A stretch of DNA of 64,000 nucleotides, from contig CAJFUB010000036.1 of the NCBI GenBank assembly GCA_904420095.1, positions 1 through 64,000 on the forward strand. Direction: 5' to 3'. How positions within the stretch are numbered: the first letter of the stretch is position 1; every line of letters starts with the position of its first letter. Shown piece after piece: positions 35,171 through 43,936 of the stretch. The notes below the pieces were generated by a model. The model saw nothing but the letters and a program-made list of their open reading frames with translations. It had not been told where the DNA came from and did not search any database. The stretch comes from an uncultured Clostridia bacterium. GTDB lineage: Bacteria > Bacillota > Clostridia > UBA1212 > UBA1255. The position numbers and the translations under genes are program-made.

Positions 35171-35443
35171 ATGACAAAAGCGGTACTGACGGTCATCGGA
35201 TGCGATAAAGTCGGCATCATAGCGGCCGTAACGGGATATCTGGCAAAAGTAAACGTAAACATACTTGACATCAGTCAGACCATCATGGACGATATTTTCA
35301 CAATGGTCATGCTTGTCGATGTTTCGGCGGCCAGCGAGGGCTTCAGCGAAATCGCGGGGAAAATAAAAGAAATCGGAGCGGAGCTCGGTCTCCAGATGCA
35401 GCTTCAGCACGTGGACATTTTCAACTCCATGCATAAAATATAA
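35171..35443 (+). CDS. ACT-domain protein, UPF0237 family
   Basis: 90 residues forming one ACT domain: KAVLTVIGCDKVGIIAAVTGY, later VNILDISQTIMDDIF and FTMVMLVD. ACT domains bind amino acids or other small ligands. It sits 12 bases before the PFL/UPF0210 gene, an arrangement conserved across Firmicutes and archaea, so the two probably act together. The start is ATG behind GGGTGAGGG. Confidence 0.92.
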   Translation: MTKAVLTVIGCDKVGIIAAVTGYLAKVNVNILDISQTIMDDIFTMVMLVDVSAASEGFSEIAGKIKEIGAELGLQMQLQHVDIFNSMHKI

Positions 35444-35455
35444 GGCGGTGGAAGG

Positions 35456-36814
35456 ATGTTCATACCTGCAGATGAAATTACGCAGACCATCAGAATGATT
35501 TTAAAAGAGCATCTGGATATCCGAACCGTTACGATGGGCATCAATCTGCTCGACTGCGCCTCTGACGACCTCGGAACCAAATGCTGCAAAATTTATGACA
35601 AAATTACAGAAAAGGCCGGCTCGCTTGTAAAAACGGCATGCGAGATTGAGGCGGAATATGGAATTCCGATCGTAAATAAAAGGATTTCCGTAACGCCGAT
35701 CAGCCTGCTGTCGAACACGGATGCAGAGGGCTGCGTCCGGATTGCAGAAACGCTGGAAAAAGCCGCGGACGCTGTGGGTGTAAATTTTATAGGCGGTTAC
35801 TCGGCGCTCGTTCATAAGGGCTACACGCAAAGCGAGCGCGCGCTTGTGGAGTCCATTCCGGATGCGCTTCATGCCACGACTAAAGTCTGCTGCAGCGTCA
35901 ATGTGGCGACAACAAAAGCCGGCATCAACATGGACGCGGTACGCGACCTTGGTATTCTGATAAAAAAGGCGGCGGAGCTTTCCGCCTCTTCCGGAGGCTC
36001 GGACTGCGCGCGTCTCGTGGTGTTTGCCAATGCGCCGGAGGATAACCCGTTTATGGCCGGCGCATTCCACGGCGTCGGAGAGCCGGAATGCGTGATCAAT
36101 GTAGGCGTAAGCGGACCGGGCGTTGTAAAATGCGCGGTGGATACCGTCCGCGGACAGGATTTTACGGTGCTTGCCGAAACAGTCAAAAAGACGGCCTTTA
36201 AAATTACCCGCATGGGACAGCTCGTGGCAAAGGAAGCGAGCGAGCGTCTGCAGGTTCCCTTTGGCATCGTCGATCTTTCGCTTGCACCTACCCCGGCAAT
36301 CGGCGACAGTGTTGCCAGAATTTTGGAAAGCATGGGACTGGAGCATTGCGGCGGCCCGGGAACGACAGCCGCGCTTGCCCTTTTGAACGATGCCGTCAAA
36401 AAGGGCGGTATCATGGCGTCCTCGCACGTAGGCGGCCTCAGCGGCGCGTTTATTCCGGTCAGCGAGGACGAGGGCATGATCGACAACGTGCTTAGCGGCG
36501 CGCTCTGCATTGAAAAGCTGGAGGCAATGACGTGCGTGTGCTCCGTTGGACTGGACATGATTGTCGTTCCGGGAAGTACGGACGCCGCTACGATTTCCGC
36601 AATCATTGCGGATGAAACGGCGATCGGCATGGTGAACAATAAGACGACGGCCGTCCGGATCATACCTGCGCCGGGGAAGGTGCCGGGAGACATTGTGGAG
36701 TTCGGCGGTCTGCTGGGCAGCGGTCCCGTAATGCCGGTCCGGCAATACGACTGCAGCGCCTTTATTCAGCGCGGCGGAAGAATCCCGGCGCCCCTGTTCA
36801 GTCTCAGGAATTAA
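35456..36814 (+). CDS. PFL family protein (UPF0210/DUF711)
   Basis: 452 residues, cytoplasmic. Contains [50 protein letters not shown] and [17 protein letters not shown], all hallmarks of this family. The fold is related to pyruvate formate-lyase and ribonucleotide reductase barrels, but no activity is established. It is paired with the UPF0237 ACT protein, which may regulate it. Length is the usual 450. Confidence 0.93.
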   Translation: MFIPADEITQTIRMILKEHLDIRTVTMGINLLDCASDDLGTKCCKIYDKITEKAGSLVKTACEIEAEYGIPIVNKRISVTPISLLSNTDAEGCVRIAETLEKAADAVGVNFIGGYSALVHKGYTQSERALVESIPDALHATTKVCCSVNVATTKAGINMDAVRDLGILIKKAAELSASSGGSDCARLVVFANAPEDNPFMAGAFHGVGEPECVINVGVSGPGVVKCAVDTVRGQDFTVLAETVKKTAFKITRMGQLVAKEASERLQVPFGIVDLSLAPTPAIGDSVARILESMGLEHCGGPGTTAALALLNDAVKKGGIMASSHVGGLSGAFIPVSEDEGMIDNVLSGALCIEKLEAMTCVCSVGLDMIVVPGSTDAATISAIIADETAIGMVNNKTTAVRIIPAPGKVPGDIVEFGGLLGSGPVMPVRQYDCSAFIQRGGRIPAPLFSLRN

Positions 36815-36834
36815 GTGAGAATATAGAAGAAATG

Positions 36835-36863
36835 TTGCTTTTTGGTTAAGAAGATGGTATACT
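36835..36863 (+). promoter_or_regulatory. promoter of the 118-residue gene
   Basis: TTGCTT (36835-36840), 17-base spacer, TATACT (36858-36863). A near-copy of TGAGAATATAnAA lies on each side (36816 and 36872). Confidence 0.6.
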
Positions 36864-36903
36864 CAGATAAATGAGAATATAAAAAAGAAACGGAGGTACG
36901 GCC

Positions 36904-37260
36904 ATGGACTCTCATGGTGCTGATGGCAATTCTGAAAAAGCAGCGGAAACCGGAAGTGCAAGAAAGAAAAAAGTAATAACAGATGCCGATCTGCAAAAAA
37001 AGTCTGTTAAATTAGTAGTCGTGCATCTTCGGAAAAAGGTAGACCCCAACGCTGCGGGGATTGACCGGGTATTAAACTGGCTCAGCGATATGGAGACTCT
37101 GCTGGAGCAGGACGGATTTGACCGAAGCGCGTACCTGAATATGCGGCAGCAATTATACGAGGCCATCGAATGGGTATTCGATGTCGATCTGCGCCACAAG
37201 CTGCGTAATTCGTGGTACAGCTACGGCAAAGCAATGGACAAAAAAGTGCCGCGCTCGTAA
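36904..37260 (+). CDS. hypothetical protein, helical and charged
   Basis: 118 residues from the ATG behind GGAGGTACG. A Lys/Ala-rich N terminus (about 1-35, likely disordered) is followed by a helical region with VDPNAAGIDRVLNWLSDMETLLEQ and LYEAIEWVFDVDLRHKL. No signal peptide, membrane helix or cysteine. It has its own promoter and a terminator directly after. No family recognised. Confidence 0.6.
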   Translation: MDSHGADGNSEKAAETGSARKKKVITDADLQKKSVKLVVVHLRKKVDPNAAGIDRVLNWLSDMETLLEQDGFDRSAYLNMRQQLYEAIEWVFDVDLRHKLRNSWYSYGKAMDKKVPRS

Positions 37261-37282
37261 GCGTGGATTTGTACATGACACC

Positions 37283-37320
37283 ATCCCGTGCTGCGCAGAG
37301 CGCAGACGGGATATTTTTTT
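37283..37320 (+). terminator. terminator between the 118-residue gene and nadD
   Basis: Arms ATCCCGTGCTGCG and CGCAGACGGGAT around CAGAG, then ATTTTTTT. It ends 39 bases before the nadD start codon. Confidence 0.85.
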
Positions 37321-37358
37321 GCGGAAACGCTTCGGAAAGCGGAGAAAGGAGACAGACA

Positions 37359-38552
37359 ATGCGGACAGGCATATTCGGAGGGACGTTTGATCCCGTGCAT
37401 AACGGGCATCTGATTTGCGCGGACGCGGTTAGAAGGCAGCTTGCGCTTGATAAAGTCGTATTTGTTCCTGCCGGCGTCCCGCCTCATAAAATTGCGCGAA
37501 GGATCACGCCGCCTGAGGACCGGCTTGCCATGCTGCGCGCTGCAATTGGAGAGCGGGAGGGCTTTGCGGTGAGCGACATTGAATGCCGGAGAAGAAAGTA
37601 TACGTATACGTATGACACACTGATCGAACTGCGCAGGACGGCGGCTGCGGACGAGGAATTTTATTGGATCATCGGAGCCGATACGCTTGCAGATGTTTTC
37701 AACTGGTACCGCAGCGCCGACGTTTTCCGCCTGTGTGCGTTTGCCGCCATGAAGCGCCCGGGCTGCGATGAGACGGTTTTTCAGCAGAGTCTGCGAAAAG
37801 CGCAGGAGGCGGGCGCGACGGTTCTGGTTGCCGACGTTCCGCAGATCGACATTTCAGCAACACAGATCAGAGCTGCCGCCGGCGCAGGAGAGGAAATTGG
37901 CGCTTTCGTTCCGGAGCCGGTCCGGGCTTATATCCGGCAAAAGAACCTATACCGGCCTGCGCAGCTGCATTTTTCCGAAATCTACGAGGATGTGGAGACG
38001 CTTCTGAGCCCGCGCCGGTTCACGCACAGCATCGGCGTCATGGAGGAAAGCGTGCGCCTGGGAGAACGCTTTGGCGCGGATCGTGAAAAGTGCAGGCTTG
38101 CCGGCCTGCTGCACGACTGCGCAAAGGAGCTTACGGAGCAGCAATATCGCTGGCTCGGAATAAAAACGGACGCTTCCGGGGAATATGACGGAAAACAAGT
38201 ATTGCTGCACGGAGAAGCCGGTGCTATACTTGCAGAGACGCGTTACGGCGTCAGAGACCCCGAAATCCTTGCGGCAATTCGCTGGCATATCACAGGCCGG
38301 CCGGAGATGGGGCTGCTGGAGCAGATTCTTTTCGTCGCAGATTACACGGAGCCAGGGCGGGAGGGCGCAGTGTTCGACCTGGTACGCGAAACGCTTCGAA
38401 AGGGCTCCCTGCTGCGGGCGGTGCTTGCAGAGTGCGAGAGCACCATACAATATGTTATAAATGGGAAGGACAGGCAGCTCTGTACGCAAACGGTGCGGAC
38501 GAGAAATTGGGCTTTAAAGAAAATTGCTGAGGAGGCTGAGCACGTTGGATAA
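37359..38552 (+). CDS. nadD: NadD-YqeK fusion: nicotinate-nucleotide adenylyltransferase plus HD hydrolase
   Basis: 397 residues from the ATG at 37359 (GAAAGGAG). Residues 1-195 are NadD, which makes deamido-NAD: GIFGGTFDPVHNGHL, WIIGADTLADVFNWY and DISATQIR. Residues about 205-397 are a YqeK-type HD domain (FTHSIGVMEESVRL, LAGLLHDCAKEL, ILFVADYTEPGR); YqeK cleaves Ap4A symmetrically. In most Firmicutes the two are adjacent separate genes; here they share one frame with no stop between. The rsfS gene overlaps its end, the usual nadD-yqeK-rsfS order. Confidence 0.93.
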   Translation: MRTGIFGGTFDPVHNGHLICADAVRRQLALDKVVFVPAGVPPHKIARRITPPEDRLAMLRAAIGEREGFAVSDIECRRRKYTYTYDTLIELRRTAAADEEFYWIIGADTLADVFNWYRSADVFRLCAFAAMKRPGCDETVFQQSLRKAQEAGATVLVADVPQIDISATQIRAAAGAGEEIGAFVPEPVRAYIRQKNLYRPAQLHFSEIYEDVETLLSPRRFTHSIGVMEESVRLGERFGADREKCRLAGLLHDCAKELTEQQYRWLGIKTDASGEYDGKQVLLHGEAGAILAETRYGVRDPEILAAIRWHITGRPEMGLLEQILFVADYTEPGREGAVFDLVRETLRKGSLLRAVLAECESTIQYVINGKDRQLCTQTVRTRNWALKKIAEEAEHVG

Positions 38553-38880
38553 AACAGAAAGCAGACAGCTCACGGAAGAGATTGTAAAGATCCTGGACGG
38601 CAGGAAAGCAAAGAGCATCGAGGTAATACATACCGAAAAGCTCGGCGCCATAACGGATTATTTCATCATATGCAGCGGGACCTCCTCCACGCATCTGCGG
38701 GGGATTGCAGACGAGGTGCTGGAAAAGCTGAAGGAAAAAGGCCTGCAGTGCGCGCATTTGGAAGGATACGATACGGCAAATTGGATTTTACTGGATTACA
38801 TCGACGTCGTAATCCATATTTTTCAGGAGGCGGACAGAGAATATTATAATATAGAAAGACTTTGGAAGGATGGAAAATAA
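38545..38880 (+). CDS. rsfS: ribosomal silencing factor RsfS
   Basis: 111 residues from the TTG at 38545, nine bases after GAGGAGG. It binds L14 on the 50S subunit and blocks joining in starvation. Iojap motifs seen are ITDYFIICSGTSSTHLRGIAD and YDTANWILLDYIDVVIHIF when read in parts. It overlaps the nadD-yqeK gene by eight bases. Confidence 0.94.
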   Translation: MDKTESRQLTEEIVKILDGRKAKSIEVIHTEKLGAITDYFIICSGTSSTHLRGIADEVLEKLKEKGLQCAHLEGYDTANWILLDYIDVVIHIFQEADREYYNIERLWKDGK

Positions 38881-38881
38881 G

Positions 38882-39838
38882 ATGTACGAAATTTTTTTTA
38901 CGGATTGCGAGGGGAAACTGACGGTGCTTAAAGAGCCGCAGGACGGCTGCTGGATCAATATGCTGGATCCCACCGCGGAAGAAATTGATCTTATCAGCGG
39001 TCTGGTGCATGCTGAGCGGGATTTCATTACGGCCGCGCTTGACGAGGAGGAACGTCCGCGGATCGAATCGGAAGACGACTGCACGCTGGTGCTTACCGAT
39101 ATCCCCGTGGTAGAATCGACAGCGGAAAGCTCATATAATTTTATGTATTCCACAATGCCGATGGGCATTGTTGTATGCAAAGAATGCGTAATCACTGTAT
39201 GTCTCAAGAAGACGCAGCTGATTAAGGATTTTTTGGATAACAGAGTCAAAACATTCGCGACCTTTAAGAAAAACCGTTTCTTACTGCAGCTGATGTACAG
39301 GAATGCGACATATTATTTGCAGTATCTGCGCCAGATCGATAAAATCAGCAATAATATTGAAAATGATCTGCACAAATCGATGAAGAACAAAGAGCTGATC
39401 CTCCTGCTCTCCCTGGAAAAATCGCTCGTTTATTTTTCCACATCGTTGAAGTCTAATGAAATCGTGCTGGAAAAAATGCTGAAGTACAATTATGAAAATA
39501 TCAGCATCCGCAAATATCCGGACGACGAGGATCTGCTGGAGGACGTTATCATCGAAAATAAGCAGGCGATTGAAATGGCAAATATTTACAGCAATATTTT
39601 GAGCGGCACGATGGACGCCTTCGCTTCCATTATTTCCAATAATCTGAATATCGTGATGAAGCTGCTGGCGTCCATTACAATCGTAATGGCGATCCCTACG
39701 ATTATTTCCGGATTCTTTGGGATGAACGTCGGGATCCCGCTTGAAAATATGCGTGGGGCGTTTTACATTATTTGCGGCGGTACGGCGCTGACCTGCGGAA
39801 TCGTCGCCTGGATTTTATATAAAAAGAAGATGTTTTAA
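38882..39838 (+). CDS. CorA-family divalent cation transporter
   Basis: 318 residues from the ATG at 38882, which is better spaced from GGAAGG than the ATG at 38870. Large cytoplasmic N-terminal funnel with a long stalk helix, then two C-terminal helices. The pore motif GMN is present in FFGMNVGIPL. Pentameric magnesium (or cobalt/zinc) transport is expected. It starts immediately after rsfS. The protein belongs to the shorter CorA-like group common in Firmicutes. Confidence 0.9.
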   Translation: MYEIFFTDCEGKLTVLKEPQDGCWINMLDPTAEEIDLISGLVHAERDFITAALDEEERPRIESEDDCTLVLTDIPVVESTAESSYNFMYSTMPMGIVVCKECVITVCLKKTQLIKDFLDNRVKTFATFKKNRFLLQLMYRNATYYLQYLRQIDKISNNIENDLHKSMKNKELILLLSLEKSLVYFSTSLKSNEIVLEKMLKYNYENISIRKYPDDEDLLEDVIIENKQAIEMANIYSNILSGTMDAFASIISNNLNIVMKLLASITIVMAIPTIISGFFGMNVGIPLENMRGAFYIICGGTALTCGIVAWILYKKKMF

Positions 39839-39840
39839 AG

Positions 39841-40491
39841 ATGATAAAAGCAATTGTTTTTGATTTTGACGGCGTGATCGCCGATACCGGACGCGACATT
39901 GTGGCTTCTGTGCAGGCGGCACAGAAGGAATACCGGATGCCCGTTTTGGACTATGATACGATTCTTTCTTATGTGGGGCACGGTGCCAAATACCTGCTGG
40001 ACTGCTCCATGCCGGAGCTTCCCGAGTCTCTGCGTGCCGGCGCGCTGGACTGGTATAAACAATACTATGAAGCGCATCCCTGTGAAGAAACGCGCCTTTA
40101 TCCTGGATTTTCGGAGCTGGCAGAGGCGCTTTCGCAAAAGGGCGTTTCTATGAGCATCGTATCGAATAAACCGGAGGCGATCACAAAGCGAATCGTAAAC
40201 CGCCTTGGGATTTCGCGGTATTTTACCAAGGTAATTGGTCCGGAATCCGTCTTACGCATGAAGCCGGATCCCGAAGGCCTGCTTCTTTGCCTTTCTGCGA
40301 TGGGCGCGGAACCGGAGGCGTCTCTGATGGTCGGGGATTCGTATACGGATATTCAGGCGGGAAAAGCGGCGGGCATGCATACGTGCGCCGTCCTCTACGG
40401 ATATGGAGATAAAGCAAAATTAAAAGCGGAGAACGCTGATTACAGCGTCTCCGCGTCCATTGAGATTCTGAAAGGTCTTGAATCCCTGTAA
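39841..40491 (+). CDS. HAD-family phosphatase (phosphoglycolate phosphatase-like)
   Basis: 216 residues. Motif I DFDGVIADT with both catalytic Asp, motif II SIVSNKP, the Lys in RMKPDPE, and motif IV MVGDSYTDIQAGKAAGM. The helical C1 cap lies at about residues 15-85. It could be phosphoglycolate phosphatase or a broader sugar-phosphatase. It follows the CorA gene by two bases, so they are probably one transcript. An inverted repeat lies in the last codons (40426-40454). Confidence 0.9.
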   Translation: MIKAIVFDFDGVIADTGRDIVASVQAAQKEYRMPVLDYDTILSYVGHGAKYLLDCSMPELPESLRAGALDWYKQYYEAHPCEETRLYPGFSELAEALSQKGVSMSIVSNKPEAITKRIVNRLGISRYFTKVIGPESVLRMKPDPEGLLLCLSAMGAEPEASLMVGDSYTDIQAGKAAGMHTCAVLYGYGDKAKLKAENADYSVSASIEILKGLESL

Positions 40492-40501
40492 AAGCAGTGT
40501 C

Positions 40502-41788
40502 TCAGCTCATGGCAGTAAATTCCTCATATTTGCTGTTTTCGCTGTCGTAAGAGGATTTCAGCAGCTTTCCGCTTTCGTTTTTCAGATAAACAGACGATTC
40601 GGAAAGGTTGATGGTACTGCTGCCGTACGCCTCGCTGATTTGCGTCGGTTCATTAAGCAGCAGCTTTTCTGCGGAGGCAGTATACAGACTTCCCTCGGAA
40701 AGATAAAAGATTGCGCCTTCATATACGTTGATCGCATCGGCATGCAGCCCGCTGAGCGTATCCTTCCCGCTGCCGTCCATCAGATACCGTACGATGCCGC
40801 TGTCGTTTAGGACATAGATCCAGTCGCTGTCAATGACAAAGCTCCGGCAGGCTTCGTCAATCAGAAGCGTTTCCCTGCTTTCCTCTTCCGCCTCGGCCGT
40901 TGCAGCCGGTGAAGCGGTGCTGCTTTCCGTATCGTCGGCGGGATTGGACGGCATGGAATAAATAAAGCTGTCTTCCGCTCCCAGAGCATAAATTACACCG
41001 TAATACAAAACAAAGCTTTTATATACCCGCTCGGTGCCCAGCTCGGTGACTTCTCCTGTAGCGATTTCCGCCTTCCCGATTTTCCCGGCTTCATCCAGAT
41101 AATATACATATTCCCCGCTGACGCAGATCGATTGATAGCTGCCGTCGAGAAAAACCTGCTCTTCCAGGTTTGTTTTTTCCTCAAGGCCATCTCCGCCGAC
41201 CGGTCCGTCGTGAACATAACAAATCTTACCGTCTCCGTTGATATAAAACACATAGTAGGCCGTTACATTCGACTGGTCGGCATACGTAATGTAGTCGGTA
41301 ACGACATTCAGAGAAGACGCATCGGTCTGAATAAGATCCTTCGTATCGTCGCCGAGCGCTGCAAAAATATGCGTTTCCCCGTTATCGTCTGCGGAAATGA
41401 AATATTCGCGTTCGTCAATGACAACTACGTTTGCGTCATTTATAATGTTCCCGTAAATGTTGCCAATGTCAGACAGCACGGGCTGAGGCGTGGCGGTCGG
41501 CGCCGCGGTAGCCGAACCCGAGGCGGTCGGCGCGGAAGGATTTTCGCTCTCGCCGGCAAACTGGTTATATAATACATAGGCCATGATTCCCACGATCACG
41601 ACCGTAAATACGATCGTGACAACGTCCATTACCTGCAGCTTATATTTTTTCTTTTTCTTTTTCTTCGGAGCATTTTTTGAATTTTCTGCGGCGTCCGGCT
41701 TCTTATTTTTTTCGTCATTTTCCGGTTTCCCGGCGTCTGCTGCCGGCTCAGCCGTTTCCGCAGCTTTTTTTTCTGTTTCCTGATCCAT
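40502..41788 (-). CDS. membrane-anchored beta-propeller-like protein (DUF5050-like)
   Basis: 428 residues from the ATG at 41788 (GAGGTG upstream). A Lys/Glu-rich cytoplasmic N terminus with poly-Lys (about 1-50), one helix (about 53-75), a Ser/Pro/Thr linker with PTATPQP, then repeats of the YYL/YVLNDSG/IFYLSEGSLYT kind, as in DUF5050 beta-propellers. A low-complexity acidic insertion (TASPAATAEAEEES) sits in the middle. Extracytoplasmic; function unknown. It converges on the HAD phosphatase gene. Confidence 0.75.
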   Translation of the reverse strand: MDQETEKKAAETAEPAADAGKPENDEKNKKPDAAENSKNAPKKKKKKKYKLQVMDVVTIVFTVVIVGIMAYVLYNQFAGESENPSAPTASGSATAAPTATPQPVLSDIGNIYGNIINDANVVVIDEREYFISADDNGETHIFAALGDDTKDLIQTDASSLNVVTDYITYADQSNVTAYYVFYINGDGKICYVHDGPVGGDGLEEKTNLEEQVFLDGSYQSICVSGEYVYYLDEAGKIGKAEIATGEVTELGTERVYKSFVLYYGVIYALGAEDSFIYSMPSNPADDTESSTASPAATAEAEEESRETLLIDEACRSFVIDSDWIYVLNDSGIVRYLMDGSGKDTLSGLHADAINVYEGAIFYLSEGSLYTASAEKLLLNEPTQISEAYGSSTINLSESSVYLKNESGKLLKSSYDSENSKYEEFTAMS

Positions 41789-41806
41789 AGCTTCACCTCA
41801 TGATTC

Positions 41807-41839
41807 AAAACAATACCGCATTATCTTAACGCGGTATTG
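41807..41839 (-). terminator. terminator of the GH36 operon
   Basis: On the minus strand CAATACCGC and GCGGTATTG arms enclose an 11-base loop and are followed by TTTT. It lies between the GH36 stop and the DUF5050-like start. Confidence 0.8.
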
Positions 41840-41857
41840 TGACGTAACTGTGTTTTT

Positions 41858-43867
41858 TTATGATATTTTACGGAATTTGAGAAGCGCGCTGGCACGAGGC
41901 TCACTGATTCGTACGTTCAGGCCCTGCTCGATCAGCTCGGCGCCGCCGACGGTCTTGACAGGCTCTCCGTCGTAGCTGAAAAATTCATATGTGCCGTCCG
42001 GGTCAATATCGAACAGACGTACCCGCATTTCTGCTACAGGGCTGTTGTCCCGCCGGAACATCTGGATGATGCCCTCTTCCTTCTCGTAATCCTTAAATTC
42101 CCACCCGATCCAGGATTCCAGATCGTTGGACCAGGGAGTAAGCGGGAAATAATCTCCGTAGAAATACATGTTGGTTTCTCGCCATTCCTTCTCGAATCTG
42201 TGTGCGTTTTCATAATTGTTTTCCGGATTCCGTACGTCGTAGCCGTAAGTAAACCACGGAATGTGCGCGCTCCGGAGCGCGTACAGATCCAGCTCGGCGC
42301 CGTATCCGGGGCCCGTGACCGGGGTTCCGAAGTAAGGCAGCCACTGATAAAACGAGTAGTGCATGGCCTGCTTCTGCTGGAAGCGAGAATAGTCGGCATC
42401 CGTTTTATGGAGCGAAACAGATCTGCGCATGGTTTCCAGATCGTTCCGTCTGCCCCCAGAGGCGCAGGAATCCAGCATCATGTCGGGATATTTTTCAATC
42501 AGCGCGTCCCAATAGGCAAGATAGCCGGTCACGCAGTGATTTTCGAGAAAACCGTGACGGCCTTCGCCGGAATTATTTTCATGGATCGCCCAGTGTCCGA
42601 GTGGATCTATATTATAATCCTGACGGTATAGGTGGATTCCGCCTTTCTCCATGACCGCAGAAACGCGTTCTACCAGATAGGCTCTCAGCTCTGGAACGGA
42701 CATGTTTGCAAGCGCACCGTTGACCAGCCATTCCGGATGCTCTGCCAGATAAGTATCTCCGGTGATCCGCTCCGGCTCGAACCACAGCAGTGTTTTTGCG
42801 CCGTGCTCCGCACAGTGCTTTGAAATATCAGCCATCTCGCTGGGGAATTTGTTTGTGTCCATATACCACGAGCCCGTTTCTACCCAGCAGGAAATCGGAA
42901 CTTCTCCCTTGGGGTTTTTGAAATACCAGCCGGCATCCATCCACCAATAATCCAGCTTCAGGCCGTTGCGAAGATACGTATCGAAGGCTTCAATCTGATT
43001 CTGATCGGTTGCGTCTTTCATTTCCCCGTAAATCCAGGACGTACTGGCGGCACAGTGCGGCTGAAACAGCTCTCCGCCGACAACTCTTAAATTACAATCG
43101 ATCAGCCATCTTCTCCAGAGATTCAGGGCGCGCATCTCTGTTACCTGATAACCGGGGCATTTATTAAAGGCAAGGAACGTCATAAGAGGAGTGCGGATCT
43201 CCTCTCCGGGCTTGAGATACCCCTCCAGCGTTGCCTGGCCTGCCGCAAAATGCACGCTGCCGATCCGATGCCTCGCATCGAAATGCGCTTTCCACTGACC
43301 GGCCCAGCCCACGGAAATTACGGCTCCGATGTCTCCATAATACAGCCTGTAAAACGGCAGCTGATAATTTGTCGGTCTTCCGCCGAACGGCTCAAATTCC
43401 ATGGAAAGTCCCGTATTGAGATCGACGCGTTCCGGCTTCATTGCCTTCTGGTCTGCCGAATCATCTCCCAGAAAATACTCGAGCACCGGTTCGCTGCCGC
43501 TGAAATCCAGGTCGGCGGCATTGACGCAGCGGATCGCCGGAGAATTTTCTTCGCCCGTATTTCTAAAATGAAGAACCCATTCGAATACCGCGTACTCCGG
43601 ATAATACGCGCACTCTGCTTTCACCTCCACGCCGCTTTTGTGCCGCGCGGTCAGGACCATTTTCCGGATTTCGTATTCAGCGTGCTTTTTGCTGATCCGT
43701 TCCGATGAGGTTTCTTTGGAAACAAACGGAAAATCGTCGTTAAATCCATGGTATGCCGTCTCGCCGATCCGGAACGAAAACGGAAGATTTTCATACGATT
43801 GGAATAGCTCGCCGTACCAGGCGCCCGCTCTTTCTTTTTCCGCGTTTAACGTGCTGACTCTTGCCAT
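41858..43867 (-). CDS. glycoside hydrolase family 36, alpha-galactosidase-like
   Basis: 669 residues, no signal peptide. Layout: N-terminal beta-sandwich, (beta/alpha)8 barrel with DYWWMDAGWYF, WFEPERI, nucleophile Asp in LYRQDYN and acid/base Asp in LDSCASGGRRND, then a C-terminal beta domain. Classic alpha-galactosidases have KWDxN at the nucleophile; YRQDYN marks a distinct subgroup whose substrate may differ (for example alpha-N-acetylgalactosamine). It follows the phosphoesterase gene on the same strand by 69 bases. The ATG has GGAAGG ten bases upstream. Confidence 0.85.
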   Translation of the reverse strand: MARVSTLNAEKERAGAWYGELFQSYENLPFSFRIGETAYHGFNDDFPFVSKETSSERISKKHAEYEIRKMVLTARHKSGVEVKAECAYYPEYAVFEWVLHFRNTGEENSPAIRCVNAADLDFSGSEPVLEYFLGDDSADQKAMKPERVDLNTGLSMEFEPFGGRPTNYQLPFYRLYYGDIGAVISVGWAGQWKAHFDARHRIGSVHFAAGQATLEGYLKPGEEIRTPLMTFLAFNKCPGYQVTEMRALNLWRRWLIDCNLRVVGGELFQPHCAASTSWIYGEMKDATDQNQIEAFDTYLRNGLKLDYWWMDAGWYFKNPKGEVPISCWVETGSWYMDTNKFPSEMADISKHCAEHGAKTLLWFEPERITGDTYLAEHPEWLVNGALANMSVPELRAYLVERVSAVMEKGGIHLYRQDYNIDPLGHWAIHENNSGEGRHGFLENHCVTGYLAYWDALIEKYPDMMLDSCASGGRRNDLETMRRSVSLHKTDADYSRFQQKQAMHYSFYQWLPYFGTPVTGPGYGAELDLYALRSAHIPWFTYGYDVRNPENNYENAHRFEKEWRETNMYFYGDYFPLTPWSNDLESWIGWEFKDYEKEEGIIQMFRRDNSPVAEMRVRLFDIDPDGTYEFFSYDGEPVKTVGGAELIEQGLNVRISEPRASALLKFRKIS

Positions 43868-43936
43868 ATCCAGTTACCTTCCTTTTTCTGTAATCTATGT
43901 ATAAATCATTCGTCTGTCTGTTTCTTTTTCCCCGCG

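Noticed and set aside
35501-36745. 414-codon open frame on the minus strand opposite the PFL gene
   Set aside because: It mirrors the coding strand of a well-matched family protein, has His/Arg-rich meaningless composition and no ribosome binding site.
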